From contig NZ_CP060040.1 in the NCBI RefSeq assembly GCF_014211915.1, positions 806,001-870,000 on the forward strand: a DNA stretch of 64,000 nt, written 5' to 3'. Below are positions 43,523 through 52,340 of this stretch, one piece after another; position 1 is the first letter of the stretch; the number at the start of each line of letters is the position of its first letter. The notes beneath the pieces are model-generated. The model had not been told where the DNA came from and ran no database searches. It saw nothing but the letters and a program-made list of their open reading frames with translations. Source of the DNA: Burkholderia cenocepacia. GTDB lineage: Bacteria; Pseudomonadota; Gammaproteobacteria; Burkholderiales; Burkholderiaceae. The position numbers and the translations under genes were made by a program.

Positions 43523-45216
43523 GTGACGCCTGCCTCGCCGACGCCTCCGGCGTTTTACTACCTGACCAATTTCGAACGCGCGCTGGCCTGGCTCGGCGAG
43601 CGTTACGACGACCTGTTCGACGCGCACGAGCACGCATTCGTCCGGCAGTTCGCGACGCTGCCGCAGGCGTCGCGCGCGCTGCTCGTGCGGATGCTGATGC
43701 GCAACGGGTCCGATTTCCGCGCGAGCAAGCTCGTGTACGACGAGATCGGCTGCACGCTCGATGCCGCCGCACCGCTCGTCGCGCTCGACTGGGTCGATCC
43801 GGCGCCTGCGCTCACGCTCGACGCGCTGTTCGCGCTGTCGACCAAGGCCGAACTGCTGCGCATCTTTCCGGCGCTCGCCGCGCATGCGGGCGAACGCAAG
43901 GCCGACTGGCTCGAGCGGCTGCGGCCCACGCACGACGTCGCGCAACCGCTCGACGCCTGGTGCGCGCAGCCCGACGACCGCGTGCTGCGCGTGACGGTCG
44001 GCGCGCTGTGCGACCGGCTGCGGCTGATGTTCTTCGGCAATCTGCATCAGGACTGGAGCGAATTCGTGCTCGCCGATCTCGGCGTGTTCCAGTACGAAAG
44101 CGTGCCGATCGCGCCATCGTCTCGTGCGTTCCAGCAGCGCGGCGACGTCGACGCGTATCTGGCGCTGCAGATGTGCCGCGACGCGCTCGAAGCCTGGCCC
44201 GACGATCGGCCGTTCGACGACCTGATCCGCGCGCTGGACGCGGTCGACTGCGCGCAGCCGTGGCTCGCGACGCGCCGCGCGAAGCTTCTGTTCGCGCTCG
44301 GCCAGGCGTGCGAGCGCCGTGCCGACTGGTGCGCCGCGCTCGACGCGTACACGCGCAGCGCGTGGCCCGGCAGCCGCCACCGGCGCATCCGCGTGCTCGA
44401 ACGCTGCGGGCGCGACGACGACGCGCTCGCGCTGGCGCTCGACGCGCGCGGCGGCTTCGAGAGCGACGAGGAACGCCAGCGGGTCGAGCGCATGCTGCCG
44501 CGCCTGCAGCGCCGCGCCGGCCAGCGGGTCGAACGCGCGGCCGCTGCCGCGGCCGTGCCGCGCGAGACGCTCGTGCTCGCCCGCCCCGACGCGTCCGTCA
44601 GCGTCGAATTCGCGGTACGCGACCATCTTGCGCAGCCGGCGTCGCCGGTTCACTACGTCGAAAACACGCTGATCAATTCGCTGTTCGGGTTGCTGTGCTG
44701 GGAGCCCGTGTTCGCGGCCGTACCCGGCGCATTCTTCCACCCGTTCCAGCGCGGCCCCGCCGACCTGCATGCCCCGATTTCGCGGTGCGCCGCGCGGCGG
44801 CCTTCGATGCATGCTTCGCGCAGCTCGATTCGGGCGCGTACCGCGACACGATCCGCCGGCATTTCGCGACGAAAACCGGGCTGCAATCGCCGTTCGTGTT
44901 CTGGGGCGTGCTGACCGACGCACTGCTCGACGAAGCGCTCGCATGCCTGCCGCCCGAGCACTTGCGGCTGTGGTTCACGCGCCTGCTCGCGGATATCCGC
45001 AGCAACCGGTCCGGCTTGCCCGATCTCGTCCGCTTCTGGCCCGACGAGCGCCGCTACGAGCTGATCGAAGTGAAGGGCCCCGGCGACCGGCTGCAGGACA
45101 ACCAGACGCGCTGGCTCGCCTACTGCATCGCGCACCGCATGCCGGTGCGCGTCGTCGACGTCGAGTGGGCCGGCGAGGGTGTGGCGCACGCCGAAGCGGC
45201 GGGGCTGTCCGCATGA
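43523..45216 (+). pseudogene. VRR-NUC nuclease gene with a one-base frameshift
   Basis: The 5' frame (GTG 43523) reads a long N-terminal helical region (FYYLTNFERALAWLGERYDD, then RMLMRNGSDFRASKLVYDEIG) to about 44771. The C-terminal VRR-NUC domain continues in another frame to 45216, with PDLVRFWPDERRYELIEVKG and LQDNQ, which contain the D...E-x-K nuclease core. A single missing C in the run CCCC at 44772-44775 (CCCCC would restore the frame) explains the shift. As read, the first product ends at 44914 without the nuclease core. It may be a real mutation or a sequencing error. VRR-NUC proteins (FAN1-like) are structure-specific nucleases in DNA repair. Its stop overlaps the helicase start. 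Confidence 0.85.
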
Positions 45217-47513
45217 GCTACGTCGTCGCGGTGCGGGCGATGTGCGAGTTCACCGCGCGGCGCGGCGATCTCGATCTGCGCTTCACGCCCGCGCCGACCG
45301 CGCTCGAGGGCATCGCCGGCCACGGCGCGGTCACGTCGAAGCGCGGCGCACGCTACGAAACCGAGATCGCGCTGACGGGCACGTGGGGCACGCTCACCGT
45401 GCGCGGCCGCGCCGACGGCTACGATCCCGTGGCGAACCGGCTCGAGGAAATCAAGACCTATCGCGGCAGCCTCGACGCGATGCCGGCCAACCATCGCGCG
45501 CTGCACTGGGCGCAGGCGAAGGTCTATGCGCACCTGATGTGCGATGCGCGCGATCTCAAGGAAATCGACGTCGCGCTCGTGTATTTCGACATCGTGTCCG
45601 AGCGCGAGACCGTGCTGACGGAAACGCTGGATGCCGGCACGCTCGCGACGTTCTTCGCCGAGCAGTGCGCATGCTTCGTCGGCTGGGCCGAACGCGAGAC
45701 TGCCCATCGCGCCGCCCGCGACGCGGCGCTGCGTGCACTCGCGTTTCCGCACGGGCAGTTCCGCAGCGGCCAGCGCGAGCTGGCGGTGGCCGTCTATCGC
45801 GCGGCGCGCGACGAGCAGTGCCTGATGGCGCAGGCGCCGACCGGCATCGGCAAGACGCTCGGCACCGTGTTCCCGATGCTGAAGGCATGCGGGGAGGGCG
45901 AGCTCGACCATGTGTTCTTCCTCACCGCGAAAACGCCCGGCCGCGCGCTTGCGCTCGAAGCGGCGACGACGCTTGGCGCCGGCACGCCCGCGCTGCCGCT
46001 GCGCGTGCTGGAACTCGTCGCGCGCGACAAGGCGTGCGAGCATCCGGACCTCGCGTGCCACGGCGAATCGTGCCCGCTCGCGAAAGGCTTCTACGACCGG
46101 CTGCCGGCCGCGCGCGATGCGGCGATCGAGGCCGGGCTGCTCGATCGCGATACCGTGCGCACCGCGGCGCTCGCGCACGACGTCTGTCCGTATTACCTGG
46201 CGCAGGAGCTTGCGCGCTGGTCGGACATGATGATCGGCGACTACAACTACTACTACGACGGCAGCGCGATGCTGCACACGCTCGCGCAGCAGAATCAGTG
46301 GCGGGTCGGCGTGCTCGTCGACGAAGCGCACAACCTGCTCGACCGCGCGCGCAAGATGTACAGCGCGTCGCTCGATCCGTTCGCGTTCGCGGCTGCGCGC
46401 GAAGCCGCGCCTGCCGCGCTGCGCAAGGCGTTCGACCGGCTCGCCCGCGCGTGGGGCACGCTCAATCGCGCGCAGGCCGAGCGCTATGCGGCCTATCCCG
46501 ACGTGCCGGGCCCGATCGTGTCGGCCGTGCAAAACCTCGTCGCGGCGATCGGCGAACACCTGACCGACGCGCCGCGCGCGAACGGCGACGCGCTGCTGCG
46601 CTTTCATTTCGAGGCGATCCAGTTCGGCGTGCTGGCCGAAGCGTTCGACAGTGCGTCGATCTTCGACGCGACGCTGCATGGCGAACCGATGCCGCGCCAG
46701 CCAGGACTCGACGGCGTCGCGACGGCCGGCCGCCGGCGCCGCGTCCAGTCGACGCTGTGCGTGCGCAACGTGATCCCGGCCGGTTTCCTCGCGCCGCGCT
46801 ACGAAGCCGCGCGGGCGACCGTGCTGTTCTCGGGCACGCTGAGCCCGTTCCATTTCTACCGCGACACGCTGGGGCTGCCCGGCGATACGGGCTGGCTCGA
46901 TGTCGACGGGCCGTTCCGCGCCGAGCAACTGACGGTGCGCGTGGCGAGCCACGTGTCGACGCGCTGGCGCGACCGCGATCGCTCGCTCGAGCCGATCGCC
47001 GACCTGATCGCCGCGCAATACGCGGCACGGCCCGGCAACTATCTCGGCTTCCTGAGCAGCTTCGACTACCTGGGGCGTGTGGTCGCGCTGATGCAGACGC
47101 GCCATCCGGACGTTCCCGTGTGGGCGCAGGCGCCCGGCATGGCCGAAAGCGAGCGCGACGCGTTTCTCGCGCGCTTCGACGCCGGTGGACGCGGCGTGGG
47201 CTTCGCGGTGCTGGGCGGGGCCTTCTCGGAAGGCGTCGATCTGGTGGGCGAGCGGCTGATCGGCGCGTTCATCGCGACGCTCGGGCTGCCGCAGGTCAAC
47301 GACATCAACGAGCAGATGCGGCGCGCGATGGAAGCTCGCTTCGGCAACGGTTACGACTACATGTACCTGTATCCGGGGCTGCAGAAGGTCGTGCAGGCGG
47401 CCGGGCGCGTGATCCGCACCGAGCACGACGAGGGCGTCGTGCATCTGATCGACGACCGTTACCGACGGCGCGAAGTGCGCAATCTGCTGCCGCGGTGGTG
47501 GCGGATCGGGTGA
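45213..47513 (+). CDS. DinG/Rad3-type iron-sulfur helicase with N-terminal nuclease domain
   Basis: The 766-residue protein has an N-terminal PD-(D/E)xK-like region (GRADGYDPVANRLEEIKTYR, a Cas4-like core), then an XPD/DinG helicase: Walker A APTGIGKT near residue 205, an iron-sulfur cysteine set (KACEHPDLACHGESCPL and DVCPYY), DEAH box VLVDEAHNL, and motif VI QAAGRVIRTEHD. All four iron-sulfur Cys are present. It should unwind DNA 5'-3' and, with the upstream nuclease, process DNA. The start ATGA overlaps the nuclease stop, so the genes are coupled. Confidence 0.9.
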   Translation: MSYVVAVRAMCEFTARRGDLDLRFTPAPTALEGIAGHGAVTSKRGARYETEIALTGTWGTLTVRGRADGYDPVANRLEEIKTYRGSLDAMPANHRALHWAQAKVYAHLMCDARDLKEIDVALVYFDIVSERETVLTETLDAGTLATFFAEQCACFVGWAERETAHRAARDAALRALAFPHGQFRSGQRELAVAVYRAARDEQCLMAQAPTGIGKTLGTVFPMLKACGEGELDHVFFLTAKTPGRALALEAATTLGAGTPALPLRVLELVARDKACEHPDLACHGESCPLAKGFYDRLPAARDAAIEAGLLDRDTVRTAALAHDVCPYYLAQELARWSDMMIGDYNYYYDGSAMLHTLAQQNQWRVGVLVDEAHNLLDRARKMYSASLDPFAFAAAREAAPAALRKAFDRLARAWGTLNRAQAERYAAYPDVPGPIVSAVQNLVAAIGEHLTDAPRANGDALLRFHFEAIQFGVLAEAFDSASIFDATLHGEPMPRQPGLDGVATAGRRRRVQSTLCVRNVIPAGFLAPRYEAARATVLFSGTLSPFHFYRDTLGLPGDTGWLDVDGPFRAEQLTVRVASHVSTRWRDRDRSLEPIADLIAAQYAARPGNYLGFLSSFDYLGRVVALMQTRHPDVPVWAQAPGMAESERDAFLARFDAGGRGVGFAVLGGAFSEGVDLVGERLIGAFIATLGLPQVNDINEQMRRAMEARFGNGYDYMYLYPGLQKVVQAAGRVIRTEHDEGVVHLIDDRYRRREVRNLLPRWWRIG

Positions 47514-47528
47514 CGCCGGCGCCGGTCG

Positions 47529-48302
47529 CTACAGCACGTTGAGCATCGCGAGCGCGGCTTCCTGCAGATGCGGCAGCACGCGCCGCACGGCCGCGTCGGT
47601 CGTCTCCGCGCCGATCGGCATGTTCGTGCTGAGCGCGGCGACGACTTCGCCGTGACGGTTCTTCAGCGGCACCGCGATCCCGCGTACGCCGACCTGCAAT
47701 TGCTGCTCGATCGCCGCGTAGCCGGCGTCGCGCGCCTGGTCGACCTGTTCGAGCAGCCGCGCCTTGTTGGTGATCGTGTGCGGCGTGAACGGCGGCAGCT
47801 CGGTCTCGTCGAGCCAAGCGCGCACGGCTTCGCGATCGGGATGATGGGCGAGCAGCACGACGCCGGGGGACGTCAATGGCGCCGGCACGCGCGCGCCGAG
47901 CACGAAGCCCGTCGTCATCACGCGCGACACGCCGTTGCGGGCGATGAACACGAGCTCCCAGCCGTCGAGCACGCTGACGTACGCCGATTCGTTCAGCGAT
48001 GCGCTCAGTTGCTGGAGATAAGGCTGGACCGTGCGCGGCAGCCGTGCCGAATCGAAGTACGACCAGCCGACCCGCAGCACGCGCGGCGTGAGGCCGTACA
48101 GCTTGCCGTCGGTGTACACGTAGCCGAGCGATTCCAGCGTCAGCAGGTAGCGCCGCGCGGCGGTGCGCGTGAGGCCGGTGCGCGCGGCGGCCTGGGTGGG
48201 CGTCATGCGCGCGTGCTGGCTGTCGAATGCCTCCAGGATCATCAGGCCTTTTTCGAGGCCGGCAATCCAGTCGCGTCGGTCGAGGTCGGGCTTTTTCGTC
48301 AT
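47529..48302 (-). CDS. IclR family regulator (PcaR/PobR type)
   Basis: This 257-residue protein has a winged helix at residues 10-70 (LEKGLMILEAFDSQHARM, TPTQAAARTGLTRTAARRYL) and the IclR effector domain at 80-257 (LNESAYVSVLDGWELVFIAR, VGVRGIAVPLKNRHG). It resembles the PcaR/PobR/PcaU group that controls aromatic acid catabolism. Its own upstream region carries the core CGATTATCG, also present twice before hpd. ATG 48302 is chosen over a longer start because the HTH begins shortly after it; the ribosome site is weak. Confidence 0.87.
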   Translation of the reverse strand: MTKKPDLDRRDWIAGLEKGLMILEAFDSQHARMTPTQAAARTGLTRTAARRYLLTLESLGYVYTDGKLYGLTPRVLRVGWSYFDSARLPRTVQPYLQQLSASLNESAYVSVLDGWELVFIARNGVSRVMTTGFVLGARVPAPLTSPGVVLLAHHPDREAVRAWLDETELPPFTPHTITNKARLLEQVDQARDAGYAAIEQQLQVGVRGIAVPLKNRHGEVVAALSTNMPIGAETTDAAVRRVLPHLQEAALAMLNVL

Positions 48303-48344
48303 GGGCGGCGCGCGGGTAGATGCGCGGTGTTCGCGCAGGAGTGG

Positions 48345-48354
48345 GCGATTATCG
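48345..48354 (-). promoter_or_regulatory. GCGATTATCG core upstream of the IclR gene
   Basis: The nearly symmetric core GCGATTATCG lies 43-52 bp before the IclR start, in the likely promoter. The same core is found at 52115-52124 and 52136-52145. It suggests autoregulation. Confidence 0.5.
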
Positions 48355-48426
48355 CGCGAGTGGTGGGGTAACGGGACGCGCGCGTGCCGAATTGTCCATT
48401 CAGCCGACTTGCGAATTTGCACTTAA

Positions 48427-48450
48427 GATATACAATCTATTGCGTATATC
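48427..48450 (+). promoter_or_regulatory. VapBC-type operator GATATAC-N10-GTATATC
   Basis: A perfect 7-bp inverted repeat with a 10-bp spacer lies 13 bp before the antitoxin ATG, over the AT-rich promoter (AAGATATACAATC). This is the usual place for antitoxin autorepression. Confidence 0.6.
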
Positions 48451-48463
48451 CATGGAGGCTCAT

Positions 48464-48697
48464 ATGCAGGTCGCAAAATGGGGCAATAGCCTGGCGGTTC
48501 GCCTTCCGGCCAGTGTGGTTGACGCACTGGAACTCCGCGAAGGCGACGATATTGAGATAGTGGTCGACAGCCCGCGGGTTTTCGCGGTAAGTCGCAAGCC
48601 GAGGCCCGACGAGCTTCTGGAGCGACTGCGGCGTTTCAGGGGCAAATTGCCCGCCGATTTCAAGTTCAGCCGGGACGATGCGAATGAGCAGGATTGA
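48464..48697 (+). CDS. AbrB/MazE-type antitoxin
   Basis: The 77-residue protein has an N-terminal swapped-hairpin DNA-binding fold (MQVAKWGNSLAVRLPASVVD, LELREGDDIEIVV) and a C-terminal segment that binds toxin (LRRFRGKLPADFKF). ATG 48464 follows GGAGG; Met at 48452 is upstream of that site. It overlaps the toxin gene by 20 bp, so the two are translated together. It would neutralise the PIN-domain toxin and repress the operon through the repeat at 48427. Confidence 0.88.
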   Translation: MQVAKWGNSLAVRLPASVVDALELREGDDIEIVVDSPRVFAVSRKPRPDELLERLRRFRGKLPADFKFSRDDANEQD

Positions 48698-49097
48698 GAC
48701 GGAGAAATCATTCGTCGACAGCAATGTCGTGCTGTATCTGCTGTCCGAGGACGAAACCAAGGCAAACCGTGCGGAGTCGCTGTTCCTGCGGCGGCCGACC
48801 ATCAGCGTCCAGGTACTGAACGAAGTCGCCAGTGTGTGCAACCGCAAATTGCGGATGCCGTGGCGCGAGGTAGGGAAGTTTTTGGAGCCGATCAGGAGTT
48901 TGTGCCATGTCGTACCGCTCACCGTCGATGCGCACGACCTCGCGCGGCGGCTGGCAGAGTGGCATCGCTTGTCCTTCTACGATGCATGCATCGTGGCAAC
49001 TGCCTCAATCGAAGGATGTGAATACCTGTACACCGAAGACATGCACGACGGCTTGCAAGTGGACGGCGGTCCGGTATTGCGAAATCCGTTTGCCTGA
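48678..49097 (+). CDS. PIN-domain toxin (VapC type)
   Basis: This 139-residue protein has a PIN ribonuclease fold: FVDSNVVLYLLSEDE (first Asp), VQVLNEVASV (Glu), RLSFYDACIVATASIEGC (Asp), and YTEDMHDG (last Asp). The set of acidic residues for metal binding looks complete. It would cleave RNA when the antitoxin is lost. ATG 48678 or 48684 are both possible starts within the antitoxin gene. It is a two-gene module with the upstream AbrB-type protein. Confidence 0.88.
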   Translation: MRMSRIETEKSFVDSNVVLYLLSEDETKANRAESLFLRRPTISVQVLNEVASVCNRKLRMPWREVGKFLEPIRSLCHVVPLTVDAHDLARRLAEWHRLSFYDACIVATASIEGCEYLYTEDMHDGLQVDGGPVLRNPFA

Positions 49098-49169
49098 GGA
49101 CCGGCGAACGGGAAAAGCCGAGGAGCCGGATGCGACGCGACCGTTACGCGCGCCGCATCCATCAGGGAT

Positions 49170-50471
49170 TTACTCGCTGCTCGTCCACTCGACGTTCGCG
49201 CCGACCGAACGCAGGTTCTCGACGAAATGCGGATGCGCGCGGCGGATCGGCAGCGCGTTCATGATTTCCGAGCGGCCTTCGATGCTCGCGGCCACCATCA
49301 GCAGCGCGATCGCGACGCGAATGATGTACGGGCTCTCGACGCGCGCCGGCGTCAGTTGCAGCCCGCCGAACGTGATCAGCCGGTGTGGGTCGGACAACAG
49401 CACGTGCGCGCCGAACTTCGACAGTTCGCCGGACCAGCCGAGCGCGCCGTCGTAGACCTTGTTCCAGAACATCGCGCTGCCTTCCGCGCGCACGCCGAGC
49501 GCGATGAAGATCGGCAGCAGGTCGACCGGCAGGTACGGCCACGGTGCGGCTTCGACCTTGGTCAGGATGTTCTGCGTGAACGGCCGGCGCACGCGCAGCG
49601 GGCCGTCGCGTTCCGCGCGCGACCAGCCGTCGCGGTGCGTGACGGTCACGCCGAATTTCGCGAACGTGCGGTCGATCAGCGGGAAATGCTCGGGCGACGA
49701 GTTGCGCACCGTGATGTCGCCGCCGGTGATCGCGCCGAGCGCGAGGAACGTCGCGATCTCGTGGAAATCCTCGGCGAAGCGGAACTCGCCGCCGCCGAGC
49801 TTGCCGCCGCCCGTCACGCATAGCCGCGACGTGCCGATGCCCTCGATCGCGACGCCGATCATCGCGAGGAACTGGGAGAACTCCTGCACGTGCGGCTCGG
49901 AGGCCGCGTTCATCAGCGTCGACGTGCCGTTCGCGGCCGTCGCGCACAGCGCGAAGTTCTCGGTGGTCGTCACCGACGCGTAGTCGAGCCAGTGATCGTT
50001 GGCCGTCAGCGGGCCGTCGGTACGGACGATCAGCGAATCGGGCGTGCGTTCGATGTGCGCGCCGAAACGTTCGAACACCTCGACGTGCGGATCGATCTCG
50101 CGCACGCCGAGCGTGCAGCCTTTCACGTCGTTCTCGAGGCGCGCGACGCCGAAGCGTGCGAGCAGCGGCGGAATCAGCATGATCGACGAACGCATCGCCT
50201 CGGGCAGCCGATGGACCGCCGGATCGAACTTGGTGTTGCGATGGTGAAGCTCGAGCAGACCCGTCGTGAAATCGACCGACACGTCGCTGCCGAGCGTGCG
50301 GAAGATGTCGAGGATCTTGCGCACGTCGGTGATGTCCGGCACGCCGACGAGGCGCAGCGGCTGATCGGTCAACAGGGTGGCGCACAGAATCGGCAGGACG
50401 GCGTTCTTGTTCGCGGACGGCTTGATGTCCCCGCGCAGCGGAGTGCCGCCGTGGACGATGAGATTCGACAT
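49170..50471 (-). CDS. murA: UDP-N-acetylglucosamine 1-carboxyvinyltransferase (MurA type)
   Basis: The 433-residue EPSP-synthase-fold enzyme transfers enolpyruvate from PEP to UDP-GlcNAc, the first committed peptidoglycan step. The N-terminus MSNLIVHGGTPLRGDIKPSA matches MurA, with Lys22-Asn23 at the substrate site and Cys119 (KGCTLGVR) as the catalytic, fosfomycin-reactive cysteine. C-terminal features are RTFAKFGV and RVAIALLMVAASIEG. It is isolated from other cell-wall genes here and may be a second MurA; the main copy is not seen. ATG 50471 fits the family start; the longer frame upstream lacks support. Confidence 0.9.
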   Translation of the reverse strand: MSNLIVHGGTPLRGDIKPSANKNAVLPILCATLLTDQPLRLVGVPDITDVRKILDIFRTLGSDVSVDFTTGLLELHHRNTKFDPAVHRLPEAMRSSIMLIPPLLARFGVARLENDVKGCTLGVREIDPHVEVFERFGAHIERTPDSLIVRTDGPLTANDHWLDYASVTTTENFALCATAANGTSTLMNAASEPHVQEFSQFLAMIGVAIEGIGTSRLCVTGGGKLGGGEFRFAEDFHEIATFLALGAITGGDITVRNSSPEHFPLIDRTFAKFGVTVTHRDGWSRAERDGPLRVRRPFTQNILTKVEAAPWPYLPVDLLPIFIALGVRAEGSAMFWNKVYDGALGWSGELSKFGAHVLLSDPHRLITFGGLQLTPARVESPYIIRVAIALLMVAASIEGRSEIMNALPIRRAHPHFVENLRSVGANVEWTSSE

Positions 50472-50675
50472 GATATGGGGGCGTATCGGTGACTGACGTA
50501 GGCCCATATGATGCCATTGGTCGGCACGCGGCGTGGCATGTTCCGACGGGAAAAGGGGGGATCGGCGCGCGTAACTGACAGTGTTTGACGTCGCGCCCGA
50601 GAGACGACTGGTCGAATGTCGTCCGGCATGGAGAAATGGCCGGCCGCGACTCGGGCCGGCCACGCGCACATTACC

Positions 50676-51983
50676 TCATCGCGCCGCCCGCATCCGCGCG
50701 GCGACCACCAGCGAGATCAGGCAACCGACCGCCAGGTAGCCGGCGACGAGGTGCCACGAACCGCCGGCCACGCTGACGAGGCCGACCGCGATGAACGGCG
50801 TGAACCCGCCGCCGACGACGCTCGCGAACTGGTAGCCGACACCCGCGCCGCTGTAGCGGTATTCGGCGCCGAACAGCTCGGTGAACAACGGCTGCTGGAC
50901 GCTCACGACCATGTCGTGCGCGGCGTTCGCCAACAGGATCGAGAAGATCACGATCCACGCGATCGACCTCGCTTCCAGTGCGACGAAGAACGGCACCGCC
51001 GACGCAAGACCGATCAGCGCGCCAATCAGGTAGATACGGCGCAGGCCGTAGCGATCGGCCAGCCACGCGAAGCAGGGGATCGTCACGCAGCTCACCGCGC
51101 CCACCAGCAGGCCGATGTTCAGGAACAGGTCGCGCGACATGCCGAGGTTCGTCGTCGAATAGCTGAGCGCGAACGCGGTGACGATGTACATCGTGAACAG
51201 CTCGGCGAGCCGCAGCGCGACGATCAGCAGGAACGCCTTCGGGTGGCGCGTCAACGCTTCCAGCACCGGCAGGCGCAGCTTGCGGTTGCCGTGCTCGACC
51301 TTCTCGACGAACTCCTGCGATTCGTCCATGTTCTTGCGCACCCACAGCCCGATCAGCACCAGCACGATGCTGAACACGAACGGCAGGCGCCAGCCCCACG
51401 ACTTGAATGCGGCCTCGCCGAGCGTATGGCTCAGGATCGAGACGATGCCGGTGGCCAGCACGAGCCCGACGCCGTAGCCGACCTGCACGCCGCTGCTGTA
51501 GAACGCCTTCTTCTGCTTCGGCGCGCTCTCGACCGCCATCAGCGCCGCGCCGCCCCATTCGCCGCCGACCGCGAAACCCTGGATCGCGCGCATCAGCACC
51601 AGCAGCACGGGCGCCCACCAGCCGATCGTCGAGAACGCCGGCAGCAGGCCGATCGCGACCGTCGACAGCCCCATCAGCATCACGGTCAGCACGAGCATCC
51701 GCTTGCGGCCGAGCCGGTCGCCGTAGTGACCGAACACGATGCCGCCGAGCGGCCGGAACAGGAAGCCGACGCCGAAGGTGGCGAACGCCGCGAGCGTGCC
51801 CATCGTCGGACTGACTTTCGGGAAAAACTCGGAATTGAACACCAGCGCGGCGACGATCCCGTACAGCAGGAAGTCGTACCAGTCGACGACGGCGCCGACG
51901 AAGCTGCCGATCGCGGCCTTGCGGGCCTGGCTGCGCGCACGGGCGCCGGCGGCGGCGTCGAGGGTGTCGAAGGTGGGGGTCAT
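50676..51983 (-). CDS. MFS transporter, MHS subfamily (shikimate/proline-betaine type)
   Basis: The 435-residue protein has twelve membrane segments and the MHS signature: AIGSFVGAVVDWYDFLLYGI near residue 21, GHYGDRLGRKRMLVLTVM, and GFAVGGEWGGAALMAVE. It is a proton symporter for an organic acid or osmolyte; shikimate or an aromatic acid is a reasonable guess from the neighbouring dioxygenase and IclR regulator. ATG 51983 follows CAGGAG (RC). It is divergent from hpd with a 357-bp gap that holds two CGATTATCG cores. Confidence 0.87.
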   Translation of the reverse strand: MTPTFDTLDAAAGARARSQARKAAIGSFVGAVVDWYDFLLYGIVAALVFNSEFFPKVSPTMGTLAAFATFGVGFLFRPLGGIVFGHYGDRLGRKRMLVLTVMLMGLSTVAIGLLPAFSTIGWWAPVLLVLMRAIQGFAVGGEWGGAALMAVESAPKQKKAFYSSGVQVGYGVGLVLATGIVSILSHTLGEAAFKSWGWRLPFVFSIVLVLIGLWVRKNMDESQEFVEKVEHGNRKLRLPVLEALTRHPKAFLLIVALRLAELFTMYIVTAFALSYSTTNLGMSRDLFLNIGLLVGAVSCVTIPCFAWLADRYGLRRIYLIGALIGLASAVPFFVALEARSIAWIVIFSILLANAAHDMVVSVQQPLFTELFGAEYRYSGAGVGYQFASVVGGGFTPFIAVGLVSVAGGSWHLVAGYLAVGCLISLVVAARMRAAR

Positions 51984-52340
51984 GGCGATGTCTCCTGGCA
52001 CGGCGCATCGTGGATCGTGGCGGGGCCGCGTCCGATGCTGCATTGAAGTCGATGGGTGAACGGAGAATAGGGCGCGGACTGCGTGGCGGCAATTGGCCAA
52101 TCGGATAAAGTGCGCGATTATCGTTCAAATCCGTGCGATTATCGAACGCTTTCCGGGTTTGCACTAGGCGGTGCGACGATATCCCGTTCGGCCGGGGTGT
52201 GCCGCCGTGAACGATCTGGTTAAAATCTGCAGCATCGACAACTCGCCCGTTCGGGGCGGAGGCAAGGCCGCCACATCGGCCGCGCATGCCGCACGCGACA
52301 GGCCCGATTCCCCATCGACCGCATGCCCCCGGAGACTGGA
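51984..52340 (+). promoter_or_regulatory. Divergent MHS-transporter / hpd region with two CGATTATCG sites
   Basis: Site A is GCGCGATTATCGTTC (52112-52126) and site B is GTGCGATTATCGAAC (52133-52147). They are 21 bp apart centre to centre, two helical turns. Site B read on the minus strand is GTTCGATAATCGCAC, which from memory equals the operator reported for PcaR of Pseudomonas putida. The same core precedes the IclR gene at 48345. The region likely serves both genes. Confidence 0.55.

Noticed and set aside
45120..47444. A 774-residue minus-strand frame over the helicase
   Set aside because: The plus strand has Walker A, DEAH and iron-sulfur cysteines, so the minus frame is a shadow.
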